Source: Plotosus lineatus (taxonomy: Eukaryota; Chordata; Actinopteri; Siluriformes; Plotosidae). From it: a DNA stretch of 64,000 bases. Made by a program: the position numbers and the translations under genes. The notes beneath the pieces were generated by a model that had not been told where the DNA came from, did not search any database, and saw only the letters and a program-made list of their open reading frames with translations. Below are positions 12,334 to 24,350 of the stretch, in pieces. Every line of letters begins with the position of its first letter. Position 1 is the stretch's first letter. The stretch lies in the NCBI GenBank assembly GCA_024760905.1, contig CM045745.1, positions 20,428,782 to 20,492,781 on the forward strand. Reading direction: 5' to 3'.

Positions 12334-12362
12334 TTTTAGGCAATATAATAAACCATATAGTC

Positions 12363-12718
12363 GAGGGGGGCAGTGGTGGCCTAGTGGTATAGGGCGCTGT
12401 ATCGCTAATCCTAGAGTTGAGGGTTCGAGTCCCACTCTCCACAAGGTCATCACTGTCCCCCTAGTGCAGATAACTGGGCTATCAAAGGCTGGCCATGTCC
12501 CTCACTGTCTACTGTGAGAGCTTCATGTAAAAGAACCATTGCTGAGTTTCGTAAAGAGTCGTCAAAGCCGTCAGCGTGTTTCTGTCCCTTGTTAAAGGGT
12601 TGTGTCAGGAAGGGCATCCGACGTTAAAAACCTATGCCAAATCAAATGTGCGAATCAGATGATTCACTGTGGTGACCCCTGGAAAAAAAGGGGAAAAGCT
12701 GAAAGGAAAAGAAGAATG
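12363..12718 (+). repeat. SINE-A, RTE-tail type, full length
   Basis: The head has A box tggcctagtgg and B box ggttcgagtcc. The body has agaaccattgctgagtttcg, and the tail has ggaagggcatccgacg and ccgaaaggaaaagaag-like ends. A perfect 12-bp TSD, aaccatatagtc, lies at 12351-12362 and 12719-12730. It is a good reference copy of the family. Confidence 0.92.
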
Positions 12719-12730
12719 AACCATATAGTC

Positions 12731-12855
12731 AATAGGGATATCTATCAATCAGGAACTTCACCTTTAGGCAGCGCCTAAGTCTTTATATTACTTATTATTC
12801 CATTTAACCTTACACCCTTATTTTATTGGTTCAGTTGCAAAACAATGACTTTCTG

Positions 12856-12903
<48 letters not shown>

Positions 12904-13619
12904 ATGGGGTGTTACAGCCTATGGGTACGTGCACACTATCGAACCAGTAGATAATGATGGTATTGATTTGTACCTTTCTGGTTAATGCTAAAACCACACA
13001 CAAGATTTCATCAGTGTATTTTTGTGTGACCTTGTTTGGCTGCCTTCTGGTTTTTGATTAAAAGATTTCCATGTTGGTCCATTTGTACCATAAGAGAAAT
13101 CTAAAGAATAAAATCTGCCTTCATTATAAAAGGCCCAATTCTTGAAATACAAATGATTTCTAAAGCTCTCTGTGCTTTCATTGTCTTTTTGCACATCACA
13201 TTTATTTCACAAACACATTTATTTTCATTTTTTTGTTCACACAATATGCCTAATTTTCCTGCCAATATGGAAATCAGCTGTTGTTTGAATATTTATAAAT
13301 CATTGCATAAATACATTCTTTTCCCAGAGCACATTTATTTTCTCAAAACCCTTTCATTTTAACTTGACTCTCCCTCTCTGTCTCACACACACACACACAC
13401 ACACATTAATATGGGTCACAGACATGAAGTGCAAAACTGCTGTTCATAAACATATTTTAAATGATCGGCCTCATGTCAAATTGTATAAATCATGTAAAAA
13501 TAAACATCCAAATTTATCTTTTGTGATATATTTCTCAGAATGTTATGTTAATATTGTAGGTGTGTACTGAGTACATGTACTGAGATAATCATCATGGGTT
13601 TTATTTCCGGGATAGCCGG
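12731..13619. other. Unassigned DNA with TG and CA microsatellites
   Basis: A TG tract occupies 12859-12901 and a short CA tract 13384-13406. No gene was recognised. Confidence 0.5.
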
Positions 13620-13910
13620 AACATTCTGCGTGGAGTTTGCATGGACTTGGAGTGTCGCGTTTGCATGTGACATGGGTTTTCTCTGGGTACTCTAGTTTCC
13701 TCCCACAGTCCAAAGACATGCATGTTAGACTACTTAGCTGTTAAAAACTACCCATAGGTGTGAGTGTGAATGGTTGTGTGTGTATTGACTTTCTAGTGAA
13801 TTGGCAAGCTGCTGAGGGCACAGCCCGCCTTTGCCCAGACTCAGCTGAGATAGCTTTCCGCCTACGCGCAACCCTGGAAGGAATAACCGGTTCGGTGAAT
13901 AATGTATGTA
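13620..13910 (+). repeat. SINE-M copy, head lost
   Basis: The body motifs gtggagtttgcatgg, gtttcctcccacagtcc and aaagacatgcatgtt are in order, and the tail includes gactcagctgagat. The tRNA-like head is not recognisable. Confidence 0.65.
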
Positions 13911-13972
13911 TGACACTAGCATGCTTTCTCATGTCGAGTAAGCTAGGGTATTAGCTTATTAAGTTCAAGGTA

Positions 13973-15295
13973 CAGTGGCACCTTGGTTCTCGAACTTATT
14001 CCATTCCAGAAGGCTGTTTGAATTCCAATTTGTTCGAATTCCAAATCCGCTTTTCCCATTACTAATGATGTAATTGACCTTAATCCGTTCCATCGTCTTT
14101 TGAACAGAAGTTAATGGTACCGTAACTCATACCATAGGTCCTCAAATTAAGTGAAAAAATTATTGAATACAGTACATTGTTATGTTTTGTGTTGTGAGAC
14201 TTTTTAACTTTTCTGTGGTTTTTATTTTAGTCTTATGGTCTCTCAAAAAAGAGTTGCGCGTTGGAGAGCGGCGTGGCTCGAACACGCGGGATGGAGTGCT
14301 AAACACACACACACACATTTAATCATTTCTATCTAATCACAGGCTATGAAGACTAGCAGCGCTCTTGGTGCTAGAAGACTGTCCCTCTTGATCTCTCAGC
14401 TCTGTGCTCAAGCAGTTCAAGCTTTAGTTTGATTTCCATGTACGACTTCCCCGTTTCATCTATGTAAACGGCTGTGCTTTATTGTTCACAGGGAAGAGCC
14501 GAACACTAGAAACAATAACTAGCGCACTAGAGCCTTAGAAACCTGTGAACAATAAAGCAAAACCCGTTTTTCATAGATGAGTGTGTTAGAGCCATGTTCC
14601 TCTCCAACGCGCAAATCTTTTCTGAGACCATAACACACTAAAATGAAAACCACTGAAAAGTTAAAGCATAAGAATAATAAAAATAAGAATTTTAACCTTT
14701 TTTGAAAAGCCTTCTTTTCAAAACCTTACAGAAGTGGCTCATGATCTCATTGTTAAAGGGGTTCACAGTGCTGTTAGTACTTTAGCTTAGCTTTAGCGCT
14801 TTAGCTTAGCTTACATACATACATCCTCTTCAGCTTTGTATAGGCGGTTATGCCTATAAACTGATCTGTGGGTTTTCTGTTCGGGACTCTAAATCGTATT
14901 TGTTGCTGTTGGTGGTATATGGTGTTAGTGATTAGATAGCTTTAGTGCTTTAGCGCTAGCTTTAGCTTTAATACTGTCTCAACAACCTCCGGACTTCCCC
15001 AGGACAGCTTTTTAGGGTGATACATAGTATCAACAACTTCCAGACTTCCACAGGACAGCTTTATTAGGGTGTTACATAAAGCACCGGACTGATGAGCCAC
15101 TAGGCTTGGGTGTAAAAGCCCAAACAGACCTTACATAGTAGCAACAACTTCCGGAAGTCGCTTTTCCTGTCTCTCGGTCTTGTTTTTTCTCATGCGTTTT
15201 TTGAGTTTGACTTCCAAGGCAAAAAAATCTCCGATTTTTTGTTCGAATTCCGATTTGTTCGACCTCTAAAGCATTCGAGAACCGAGGTACCACTG
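13973..15295. mobile_element. Tigger-like element with a large internal inverted repeat
   Basis: The ends are cagtggcaccttggttctcg and, on the other side, cgagaaccgaggtaccactg. Both are flanked by TA (13971-13972, 15296-15297). Inside, 14205-14490 and 14520-14690 are inverted relative to each other: gttgcgcgttggagag at 14251 faces ctctccaacgcgcaaat near 14600, and gctttattgttcaca at 14475 faces tgtgaacaataaagc at 14546. There is no coding capacity. The interior of 14760-15080 has repeated gctttagc-type motifs. Confidence 0.75.
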
Positions 15296-15651
15296 TACAT
15301 ATCTAACAAACTGGTGACACATTGTATGTGTACACAAAATCTAATCTAGTCAAGAAAATATTTATTCGTGTAGTGGACTGCAGTCATCAAATACCCAGAG
15401 GTGTTTGGCATGCAATATAAAATGTTGTACTTTTTAATATTGAGTTCATACTGTTTATTGCACTGAGGAAAATCAGTCTTAAGCATTGATCTATCACTTG
15501 GTGTTCAGGTGTGAATGACATCAGTACTGTGTGTCATCACCTGTCAGAAAAATAAATAGACATAATGAGAAGCAGCATGGTCTTGAAGTGAGAATGAATC
15601 TGTTCACAGTACTCTGATGCTGAGGAACAGATTTACTAATGGTTTGCAGTA

Positions 15652-15851
15652 CAGGGATCCCTCGCTACTTCACGCTTCAATTCATGTGGCTTAACTGTAT
15701 AGTGTTTTTTTGTTTGTTTGTTTTTTTAAATATTCATTGAATTAAGAAATAAGGAAATTAAGGAAGAATAAGGGAAAAAGTTAAGGAAAAGGCTTCAAAA
15801 ACAAGGCCAATTATGCAAAAAAAAATCCAAACAAAAAAAAAAAAACAATCC
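15652..15851 (-). mobile_element. MITE-G copy 3, truncated
   Basis: It starts cagggatccctcgctacttc, the right end of the family in reverse orientation. It runs to an A-rich stretch where LINE sequence takes over. The other end is missing. Confidence 0.75.
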
Positions 15852-16915
15852 AGGGGTGTGTTCTAGCACCAACACTGTTCAGCCTCATGTTCTGAGCCAT
15901 GCTGAAGGATGCCTTCAGAGACATGGACACAGGCATCAACATCAAATATTGCTTTGAAGAATCAGTTTTCAATATCAGAGGCTTCTAGTAAAAACCAAGG
16001 TTCAATCCGACACCATCAACAACTTTCCTGTTGATGACAATTGTGCCCTCAGTGTAATGTAAGAACTTCGGCCTAACCATCAGTACAAAGAGGACCAAAA
16101 TACTGCATCAGCCAACTCCAGGAAAGCCATACGCTGAACCAAACATCACAATCAATGAACAGAGACTGAACGCGGTGGACAAGTTCACATACCTGGGTAA
16201 CATGCTGTCTAGAAATGTCGTCACTGATGATGAAGTGAATGCCAGAATCACCAAAGCAAGTGTTGCTTTTGACAGACTCTACAAGAACATGTGGAACAGG
16301 CGAGGCATCACTGTAGAGACCATGATCAAAGTGTACCAGCCATAGTTCTCATCACATTGCTCTATGTCTGTGAAACATACTGTTTACCAGCGCCATGCCA
16401 GGAAGTGTCAAGGCAAGGTCCCAAACACCGAGGCCCTCACTTGTGCCAGCATCCATACCTTCATGATGCAGTCACAGCTCCGCAGGGCAGGACACATGAT
16501 TCGCATGCCAGACAATCGGCTCCAAAAGAAACTGATGTTTGGTGAACTGTTACAGGCAACTAGTCCCAGGAAGGCCAGAAAAAGCCATTCAAGAACACCT
16601 TTAAAGCCTAGTTCAAGGCCATCAGCATCAGCCACGACACATAAGAGCAGGCAGCACAGGACAGATCTGGATGGGGCTCTGCTGTCCACATTGGTGCCTG
16701 TACCTCTGAAGCAAACAGGATTACTACAACAGCACAAAGCAGACAGGCCAAGAATAACAGCACCAACAGATCGCCACCTACTGCCACCATCCCGTCCTCA
16801 CTGCCAGAGAACTGTCTTGGTGCAGATTGGACTGATCGGTCATCTGCATACCCACAGACCTCAACCACCCCATCCCAGGATGTCTAGATGGTCCTCGTCA
16901 CGGACTGACTGACAA
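15852..16915 (+). pseudogene. LINE relict: reverse transcriptase C-terminal part
   Basis: Translated pieces read GCVLAPTLFSLMF, then FGLTISTKRTKILHQPTPGK, then AVDKFTYLGNMLSRNVVTDD and ASVAFDRLYKNMWNRRGIT. They continue in another frame with VYQRHARK and QLRRAGHMIRMPDNRLQKK, and end near QIGLIGHLHTH. This is the order of a known non-LTR retrotransposon: reverse transcriptase, then C-terminal finger motif IGLxSHLRTH. The catalytic FADD box is destroyed (LLMTIV), and stops and frameshifts are frequent. It may be the same family as the endonuclease fragment at 9400. Confidence 0.75.
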
Positions 16916-16929
16916 CCCATATATAATAT

Positions 16930-18240
16930 GAAGGCACCAAACATGGCCCATTTGGATTCCATGTCCCCCACCTCCTTCAGGATGCGGTTGTAGCTCTGCC
17001 AAGGTGGGAGTTAAAGGCCTCCCTGACAGGAGACCTCCTTCTCCAAACCTTTCCAGGAGACCCTAACTGCACACTTGGGCATGCCAGGTCTGGAGGGTGG
17101 TCTCACTCACCATTGGAGCCAGCTCACCACCAGGTGGTGATCGATTGACAGCTCAGCTCCTCTCTTCACCCGAATGTACAGAACATGTGGCCGAAATTCC
17201 GTTGATACAACTGCAAAGTCGATAATCAAACTGCCCCCTGGGGTGTCCTGGTGCCAGGTGCACTTATGGACACCTTTATGTTCAAGCATGGTATTTATAA
17301 TGTATAAACCGTGATGGGCACAGAAGTCCAACAATGAAATACCATTCGGGTTCAGATTGCAGAGGCCATTCCTTTCAATCACACTCTTCCAGGTCACACT
17401 GTCATTGCCCACATGGGCATTAAAGTCTCCTGCAACAACTCGGGAGTCCACAAATGGGAGCATTCTCCAACACACACATATACACACACCCTAAAGATTC
17501 CAAAAAGGGTGGGTACTCTGTAATTCTGTTAATTTTCTGTAACCGCTTCATCCTAATTAGGGTCGCGGGGAGACTGGTGCCCATCCCAGCCAACTCAGGG
17601 CGAGGGCAGAGTACACCCTGGACAGCTCGCCAGGCCATCGCAGGGCGGAAACACGCTGACGGCTTTGCAGCCTACTCTTGTCGAAAGTCAGCAATGGTTC
17701 TTTTACATGCCTCACACCATAGACAGTGAGAGACATGGCCGGCCTTTGATAACCCAGTTAGCTGCACTGGGGAGGGTGGGTACTCTGAACTGTCGTTTCA
17801 TCACCACGGGGAGAGCACCAATATCAACATGTGAGGCACCAAGAAAAGCAGCAACAAGAACGCCCACACTGGCTCACCGCCTTGCCCCATGGGCAACTCC
17901 AAAATGGAATAAGGCTCAGCCCCTCTTGGATTGAGTGGTTCCAGAGCCTGAGGAATGCATCGAGGAGAGTCCAACTATATCTAGTCAGTATCTCTCAACC
18001 TCACCCACCAGTTTGGGCTCCTACCCCGCCAGAGAGGTGACACGCCATGTCCCAAAAGTCAGACTCGGTAGCCGAGGATCGGTCCGACCGAACCCATGCC
18101 ATTGGCTGCCACCCAATTCACAAAACACCCAAACACTATAGCCCCTTCCACAGGTGGTGGGTCCATGAGAGAGTGGACCCATGTCTCCTTTTTGTGCTGG
18201 ACCCAGCCAGGCTCCAGCATTGTATGCATGATGATTGCTT
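16930..18240 (-). pseudogene. LINE relict with APE endonuclease, interrupted by SINE-A
   Basis: On the minus strand, 17107-17460 reads VVAGDFNAHVGNDSVTWKSV, then NTMLEHKGVHKCTWHQDTP, then IDFAVVST and AELSIDHHLVVSW. These are the core motifs of an APE-type endonuclease of a non-LTR retrotransposon. Sequence on the far side of the SINE (17788-18240) looks like the upstream part of the same element, because the SINE's duplicated target joins them. No reverse transcriptase follows below 17100, so this is a 5' fragment. Confidence 0.7.
17521..17773 (-). repeat. SINE-A, mermaid-tail type, 5'-truncated
   Basis: The tail side, ctgtaaccgcttcatcctaa, is intact, and the copy ends in the body at agttagctgcactgg without the tRNA head. 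A perfect 14-bp TSD, gggtgggtactctg, lies at 17507-17520 and 17774-17787. The TSD abuts the truncated end, which shows a 5'-truncated insertion rather than later loss. Confidence 0.92.
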
Positions 18241-20043
18241 TGATTATGATTAATTATTACTATGTATTACAATTCATGCCAATCATGACAGAACGTGGGT
18301 AGAGCGCATCGCAGTCAAGCGCAGTAGTGCTTAACGGACCTTAACAGAGTGTAATAGACCTTGATGCACCATCTTAAGGATTTTTATAAATTTGGAAACC
18401 CGATTCCTTCAAGTTTCATCTTTTGGATGCACCCTACCTCCTTTTCCTCTTTTTTATTCCCCAGTTGTTCTATAAGCATGCCGATAAATTCTGGAAAGCA
18501 CCATGCTTTTTTTGAAGCACGTACATCATGCTCCAGTGCAAACACAGAGTTTGGGATGTCTGTTCTCAGTACATTGTGTTGGTCAATAATAAAATGGACT
18601 GATTGCCTCTCTATTTTTTACTTTGTGCATTGTTTGTAGATCATCCGCACAACTGCCCACTCTTACCATCACCACTTTTTTTTTTTTTTTTTTTAACTGC
18701 ATGCACATTTCAATGTTAATTTGGCATTATAAACCTGTGCCTGTATAAGCACTCCTATTTGGTGCAGCAGCTACATTCTCAAAAGTGGAGCTGAAGATGA
18801 GAATATATCTGTACTTACAGGTAGAGAGGTACAGGATTGTTCTTTGTGAGACCAGCGGTGCATCTTCTGACCAGCAGAAACAGTGCAAAGAAATATAAAC
18901 TAAAAAGGAAACGAAGTTGTTCTATTTATTCATTTAGGTTTCCTGCAGCTATCTGGATGGTTGCAAGAAACAAATTGGCCAAAAATTCATTCATTTTCTG
19001 AACCAGTTAATCCTAATTAGAGGCAGCTATGTTTTTCTCGGAAGTGATGAGTACTTGTTGGGCCGGGTTGTCCAGCACAAGTAAACAAGCAGCAAGCAAC
19101 ATTTTAGGTAATAAATCTTCCCGTAATAAAGGCTGTAACATTTTACTGGTTCCTTTTTGGTGAGGCGCTGCTCCCATCTATTTGTCATCTTTTGAGTTTT
19201 TATGAAGGATCACATATGGGGGGTGTGGTCATTCTGAGAGCAAACATGTATCTTTTTAAAATGGGTGGTTTATTATTTTCAATGCTATGTTTGACATATT
19301 TTGCGAAGATACCTCACGCGGAGTAAGATATATTGGCTTTTCTCCAAGTTTTCCTTAGAAGAGCCAAGATGGCACCCATCGGTTTACAGTTTCGGAGAAA
19401 AAAAATGCTTTGAATTTTCCCAGCGAGACAGCCCAGCACTTGCTGAAAATGCATCTTAGGTGAGTGTTTGCTGCACGCAGCCCAGCCAATAGGACATAAT
19501 AACAGCAAACTCAAATTACTACCAAGTCTGGAACAGCCAATGAAGAGGTTAGCATGTTGCTGTGCATGCTCAGTAGTAATCGCAGCAGCAGTATGGCAGC
19601 ACTCACCCGCACATAAGAAGCAAGGACTAGCATTTCTTGACTGAATCTTTGATGTCATACGTGATTTTTTTTTTTTTTTTTTTTTTTTTCTTTAAAGAGC
19701 CAGTAATACAAATTCCCCACGGGTAAACTTTAAAAGGGTACAGACACATCCCCCACTCCCACCCCAACAAGAATCTCCCCTACTGTATTTAGGTACACAC
19801 TGGTATTTTTGGCAGTGTATTCAAGAATATTTAAACCGCAAAAGATTTGTCATATGTACAGAATAATATTCACAGCGTATGAAATATTTCATACTTCATT
19901 CCAGTCATAGAGATATTCAGTGCGAAGCAAACATTTCATATATTTATTTAGTTAGTTATAATGCTTTGTTCTCTGTCCATTCATAAAATGTTCTAAGGTC
20001 ATACTTAAAATTATATGCACGAATGTTTCTCCTTTCGGTTATT

Positions 20044-20083
<40 letters not shown>

Positions 20084-20184
20084 TTTTAATTTTCACTGGT
20101 TTTTCCTGGCCACGATTGCAGGACTATCCCACAGCAGAAGGTTACAATGTGGATAACCAGGAGGAGACCATGCTTATACAAATA
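18241..20184. other. Unassigned non-coding DNA
   Basis: T-runs lie at 18677-18694 and 19665-19689, and a longer one at 20046-20080 (35 T). A short SINE-tail remnant, ttctgaaccagttaatccta, lies near 18996. Frames at 18361-18639 (+) and 19314-19658 (-) are open for about 90-115 codons but resemble nothing I know. Confidence 0.4.
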
Positions 20185-20310
20185 CACATTCATTCATTCA
20201 TTCATTCATTGCTCGTTTCTGGAGATGGAGAACCTGGACAAAACCCTTGCAGAAACATGGAAAACAATAAGCATCTCCACACAGATGGTAACCCAAGTAC
20301 AAGATTGTTG
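20185..20310 (-). repeat. SINE-M fragment
   Basis: A run of cattcattcattcatt (the tail repeat seen in reverse) is followed by gaacctggacaaaacccttg, which corresponds to the reverse complement of the body of SINE-M. Confidence 0.45.
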
Positions 20311-20636
20311 TTGAACTGTTGTTGAATTTTAACACCAAGTACTTTAACCGAGCAAAATTTGTGCATATTTCATTCTAAAGTGGTACAAAAGCTTTTTTTT
20401 TTTCAGGGTTGTTATGATTGTTTAAGCTTTGCTGGAGTATTCATATTTTCTGATCTGCTTTCAAAACATTTGAAAACATCTTATATATAAACAGCTATAA
20501 ATATTTTAAGTACAAACCCTGTTGGCTTTATGTAAGGGCATGTACAAGCCTCAATGATACACAGTGCTATCTAATCCTCAGCCTGAAGCTCAGCGGGTTT
20601 TATGTGATGTCAGTTATCTTTGTAGTGGAAGTGTAC

Positions 20637-20935
20637 CGGGCTGGTATAGTGGTTAGCATGTACACCTGAGAGCAAGATGGTCCTGGGTTCGAGTACTGGT
20701 GGTGGCGAGGGCAATTCTGTATGGAGTTTTCATGAGTCTCCTCCTACAGTCCAAAGAAATCCACATAAGTTTAATTGGTTGTTTCAAATTGACTATAGGG
20801 ATGTGTATGCGTGCGTTCTGCACTGGTCTGGCAAGTTATTCACTGTGCACCCCACCTTCGCCTAGTTTCGGCTGAAATAGACTCTGTACTCCCAACAACC
20901 ATAGTAAATCATAAAGCAGTTCAGCAACGGAATGA
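20637..20935 (+). repeat. SINE-M copy
   Basis: The head has ctggtatagtggttagcatg (A-box region) and gggttcgagtac (B box). The body motifs atggagttttcatg and ctcctacagtccaaag follow, and the tail runs to aatcataaagcagttcagc. Confidence 0.8.
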
Positions 20936-21804
20936 TTGGAAGTGTATTGAGATCAGGGGAAGGACAGAGAAAATGAGAACTCCAGGGTAAAATGGAATTT
21001 TTGTATATTTGATGAACTGTGAAGGGATTAAAACTTCAGAGACTTGTGATTCTGTACCTGAGGGTCCCGGTTGATGCCATATTTTTAAATTCTTGATGGC
21101 ATACCGTCATAGTGACACTCCCTGTCTTTGGACAGTTTAAAAGTATTTGGTGAATTAGTTAGCCCCTTTGGTAACCTGCAGGAATTCTGAATGAAATTTG
21201 TTGTTGCCTTGAACATTGTTGTTGGGCACCGAGTTCAGAAAATAAATCTTGCCCGCCCTCATGGGTTGACCACGGTCGAATTGAGTCACACTGTACAATT
21301 GTACATACCATTTTTGAAAAAATTCTTAACACAAACCCTGTTTAGTTCAGGCCCAATAATTTGCTAGATGTAAATTTTGATCATTATTCAACTACTGCAT
21401 TGTATGTTTTGCCATAATTTGATAAGAATTTGTCCTTACCTTGACGGGCTTCAGGCATGTAGACACCCATGTTGCAAAGAGCCACACCTCTTGTTACAAC
21501 ATCAACCATCAGATGTCTCACCTTTTTTCCTGCAAGTCCAACCCATGTACAATTGTGTACTTGGCTACTGAAATGGCTTATTGTGGAACCTGTGATTCTG
21601 AGAGAGCAAAAGAGGAAGACGTACAATTGTATGTCCAGCTGCTGAAGGGGTTGAAAGGCAACAAATTTGTCTATTGAATTATAATCTCTCGAGAATGCAG
21701 CAAATGAATTTTGAAAATGGTCATTTGGATTTTTTAATGTTTACTTGGTTTATATTTACTGTAGTGAGCTGCATTACACCTATACTGGAATGACTTTGCA
21801 CATT

Positions 21805-21836
<32 letters not shown>

Positions 21837-22535
21837 GTGAGAACCATGTATTCCTCATATTGTAGGTGCTTCAATCTGTTTTACACAGTCATATTATTGG
21901 GACTTTCTTACGAGGACAAAAACGTAGGTCCTCATCATGTCACTCAGTAAATTTTAAGGTGAAAACCTGAAAGTCTGATGACCAGAGTGGTGAAACTAAC
22001 CGCAAACTGGTTTTGAGTGGGAAAATAACATAAAATATTTTGAAACATAAAAAAAAAATCAGGGTTAATGCCCATGGTATGTTTTAAGGCCATAAGGAAG
22101 ATGAAGGGACCATTTTGACATGCATAGACTATATATCTCCATCGGTCAACATATAACCTGATCTCAGGTTGTTGTTTTTTTTTCTCTCTCTCTCTTTTTG
22201 TGGGTTAAACCGCTTAATTAATTGTAAGTGTTAAGATTAGGAAAGCTGTGGTTCTGGTTTTTGTTGGGTTAAGTCTCCAGGAAATGAATGTAAGTGTATG
22301 TATTGTCTCCTAAAGGTATGAAACCAGATTCCAGACTGTGTGTGTGTGTAGGTGGGTGTGTAGGTGGGTGTGCAGGTGGGCTGGTTGGGGTATGTGTACA
22401 CAATTTATGCAGTTTTTAGTAGAACATGTGGCATTACTTGAGAGGATCTGCCTCTCGGGAGAAAGTGCACAGGGCCATTATTCAAATGTTTTATGAATAT
22501 TGAATATTATATGTCCAGGTTTATACCAGTTTACA

Positions 22536-22537
<2 letters not shown>
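20936..22537. other. Intronic or upstream DNA with a TG tract and an old repeat
   Basis: A TG tract lies at 21808-21836. The region 21880-22340 (acgaggacaaaaacgtaggt, then gggttaagtctccaggaaat) resembles a teleost interspersed repeat that I recognise only by sight. A GTGGGTGT-type array lies at 22338-22385. Frames at 21377-21677 are unassigned. Confidence 0.4.
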
Positions 22538-22571
<34 letters not shown>

Positions 22572-22592
22572 TCTCTTCCTCTCTCTTCAATT
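22538..22592. promoter_or_regulatory. CT-repeat polypyrimidine tract at a pc splice acceptor
   Basis: About 50 nt of almost pure CT runs to within a few bases of the ttag acceptor of the exon at 22595. It can serve as the pyrimidine tract. Confidence 0.8.
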
Positions 22593-22594
22593 AG

Positions 22595-22739
22595 ACAAAC
22601 ATTCCCTTTCTGCAGAATGTTTTGCGTAATAATCAGTTCGTGTACAGCACAGTGGACACACAGTTTATCGATGAGAATCAGAATCTGTTCAACCTCAAAC
22701 CTACTCAGAACCGTGCACAGAAACTGCTGCATTATCTGG
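22595..22739 (+). CDS. pc: Pyruvate carboxylase exon (end of biotin carboxylase region)
   Basis: This is the first recognisable exon of mitochondrial pyruvate carboxylase, the biotin enzyme that makes oxaloacetate from pyruvate, bicarbonate and ATP. The 145 nt read [10 protein letters not shown] at the start, [10 protein letters not shown] in the middle and [10 protein letters not shown] at the end, which match vertebrate PC from memory. This part lies where the biotin carboxylase domain passes into the central linker. The exon follows ttag and starts on a codon boundary. It ends after the first base of a glycine codon, with a gttagt donor. A long CT tract forms the upstream pyrimidine tract. 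The preceding exon was not found, so the upstream intron exceeds 22 kb. The frame is open and looks functional. Confidence 0.93.
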
Positions 22740-22829
22740 GTTAGTGTGCACAGTAAAATATTACTATTATATTTTATTGTTCTCATAAATAAAGAAATAT
22801 AAACATATGTGTGGATATGTCTTCTGCAG

Positions 22830-22919
22830 GGCATGTGATGGTAAATGGACCTTCAACACCAATCCCAGTCAAAGCAAAGCCTTCTGCTGTAGACCCAGTT
22901 ATTCCGCCTGTCCCTTTAG
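22830..22919 (+). CDS. pc: Pyruvate carboxylase exon (linker/allosteric region)
   Basis: This 90-nt exon lies only 90 nt after the previous one. It completes the split glycine codon and reads [14 protein letters not shown] followed by a proline-rich stretch ending PVIPPVPL. In known PC structures this region belongs to the central allosteric/tetramerisation part that joins the biotin carboxylase and carboxyltransferase domains. The acceptor is cttctgcag and the donor is gtatga, phase 1 at both ends. The donor is followed at once by a CA repeat (22925-22950). The HVMVNGP motif is strongly conserved in vertebrate PC, while the proline-rich part is expected to vary. Confidence 0.93.
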
Positions 22920-22924
22920 GTATG

Positions 22925-22950
22925 ACACACACACACACACACACACACAC
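22925..22950. repeat. CA microsatellite just after a pc splice donor
   Basis: The tract begins about 5 nt after the GT of the donor at 22920-22921. Confidence 0.95.
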
Positions 22951-23804
22951 TGACTTCAATATTATTTAAGGGATATCTCATATTGTTTGGCATCTTGCAT
23001 TTGTATATATTACAAGTATTAAGACAAGTTATTAAGAGAAGTTTCCCAAACAAAGCATAAAATTCAGGGTGGACATTACTGTAATGCTCCACCTATTCGC
23101 ATTTTTCAAGGCTGATCGTAATTACTGGCTTTGTCCTTGTATGCACTTTTTAATGCATTTAACAGATGTCAGCTTTTGTATTGATGGCTACAGAAAAAAA
23201 TTTGCATGTTCAAATAATTAATGCTCAGTTACCAAAGAAACCATTTGGAAAAAATAATTTCTGCTGTGAAACACTAAATAAAAAAAATAATATTCTTCTC
23301 CTTTCACTTTCTGGATTCTTCTCCAGTTTAAGGATAATGTCTGCTGTGTGCTGCACATAGTGTAATTAAACATGGATTTTTCATTACTACAGCAATGTTT
23401 CTAAATGTGCTTGGTGTAAAAGACACAACTCACACCAAATGAAAAGAAATTACAAATGCTCTTTATACATTAGCTTTATTGTGATTTAAGGGCTCTAATA
23501 GCAAATATAAGGCCCCAATATTCTAAATCTGTGCAAATTAGGTTTATATAGTCAAGCAGCCATATGTCTAAATTGAGCACACCCACCAGCAAGGTCTCTA
23601 TTGACCAGGATTTGATTATTTAGTTAGTTGCCCAGTTAGTTATTTTATTATGATGATGATGATGATGATGATGAAAATGCAATGATGGCTTGTCTATTAC
23701 AAATCAGAAAAAAATACATATGTCACTCCCCACTTTATTGTTGGAAATACATATTTGGACACCCCTTCTTGCAAATGTTAATGCATTGGAGTGGGGTTTG
23801 TTTG
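22951..23804 (+). other. pc intron, unassigned part
   Basis: AT-rich intronic sequence with a short GATGAT tract at 23650-23674. No gene or known element was recognised. Confidence 0.5.
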
Positions 23805-23810
23805 TTTGTT

Positions 23811-24160
23811 TTTCATTCATTCATTTCCTGTAACTGCTTAATCCTAATTAGGGTCGCAGGAAAGCTGGCACCCATCCCAGCCCACTCCGGGCGAGGGCAG
23901 AGTACACCCTGGACAGCTCGCCAGGCCACCACAGGGCGGAAACACACTGATGGCTTTGCAGCTACTCTTGTCGAAGGTCAACAATGGTTCTTTTACAGCC
24001 TCACACCATAGACAGTGAGCGACATGGTCGGCCTTTGATAACCCAGTTCGCTGCACTGTGGGGGGGGGGGCTGGCAGTGACAACCCATTGAGAGTGGGGC
24101 TTGAACCCCCAAACTTAAGATCAGTGATCCAGAACCTTTACCACCAGGCCACCACTGCTT
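23811..24160 (-). repeat. SINE-A, mermaid-tail type
   Basis: Tail motif ctgcttaatcctaattaggg and head motif accaccaggccaccactgc are present, and the B box reads as gcttgaaccccc on this strand. Both flanks carry tttgtttgtttg, a likely TSD, but it is low in complexity. A G-run at 24060-24070 replaces part of the body. Confidence 0.82.
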
Positions 24161-24285
24161 GTTTGTTTGTTTGGTTTGGTTTTGTTTTCTTTGTCATGGA
24201 TGACCAATCCTTTACGTGTAACCATACAGTTTTGCTTTATGTGCTGCCAAGTAGGATATTTGTACTTAAATTTCCACGTCTTGTC

Positions 24286-24287
<2 letters not shown>

Positions 24288-24347
<60 letters not shown>
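24288..24347. repeat. TA microsatellite
   Basis: About 60 nt of TA within the pc intron. Confidence 0.95.

Positions 24348-24350
<3 letters not shown>

Noticed and set aside
16364..16912. 182-codon open frame considered as a host gene
   Set aside because: Its motifs (VYQRHARK, AGHMIRMPDNRL, IGLIGHLHTH) are those of a LINE polyprotein in a shifted frame.
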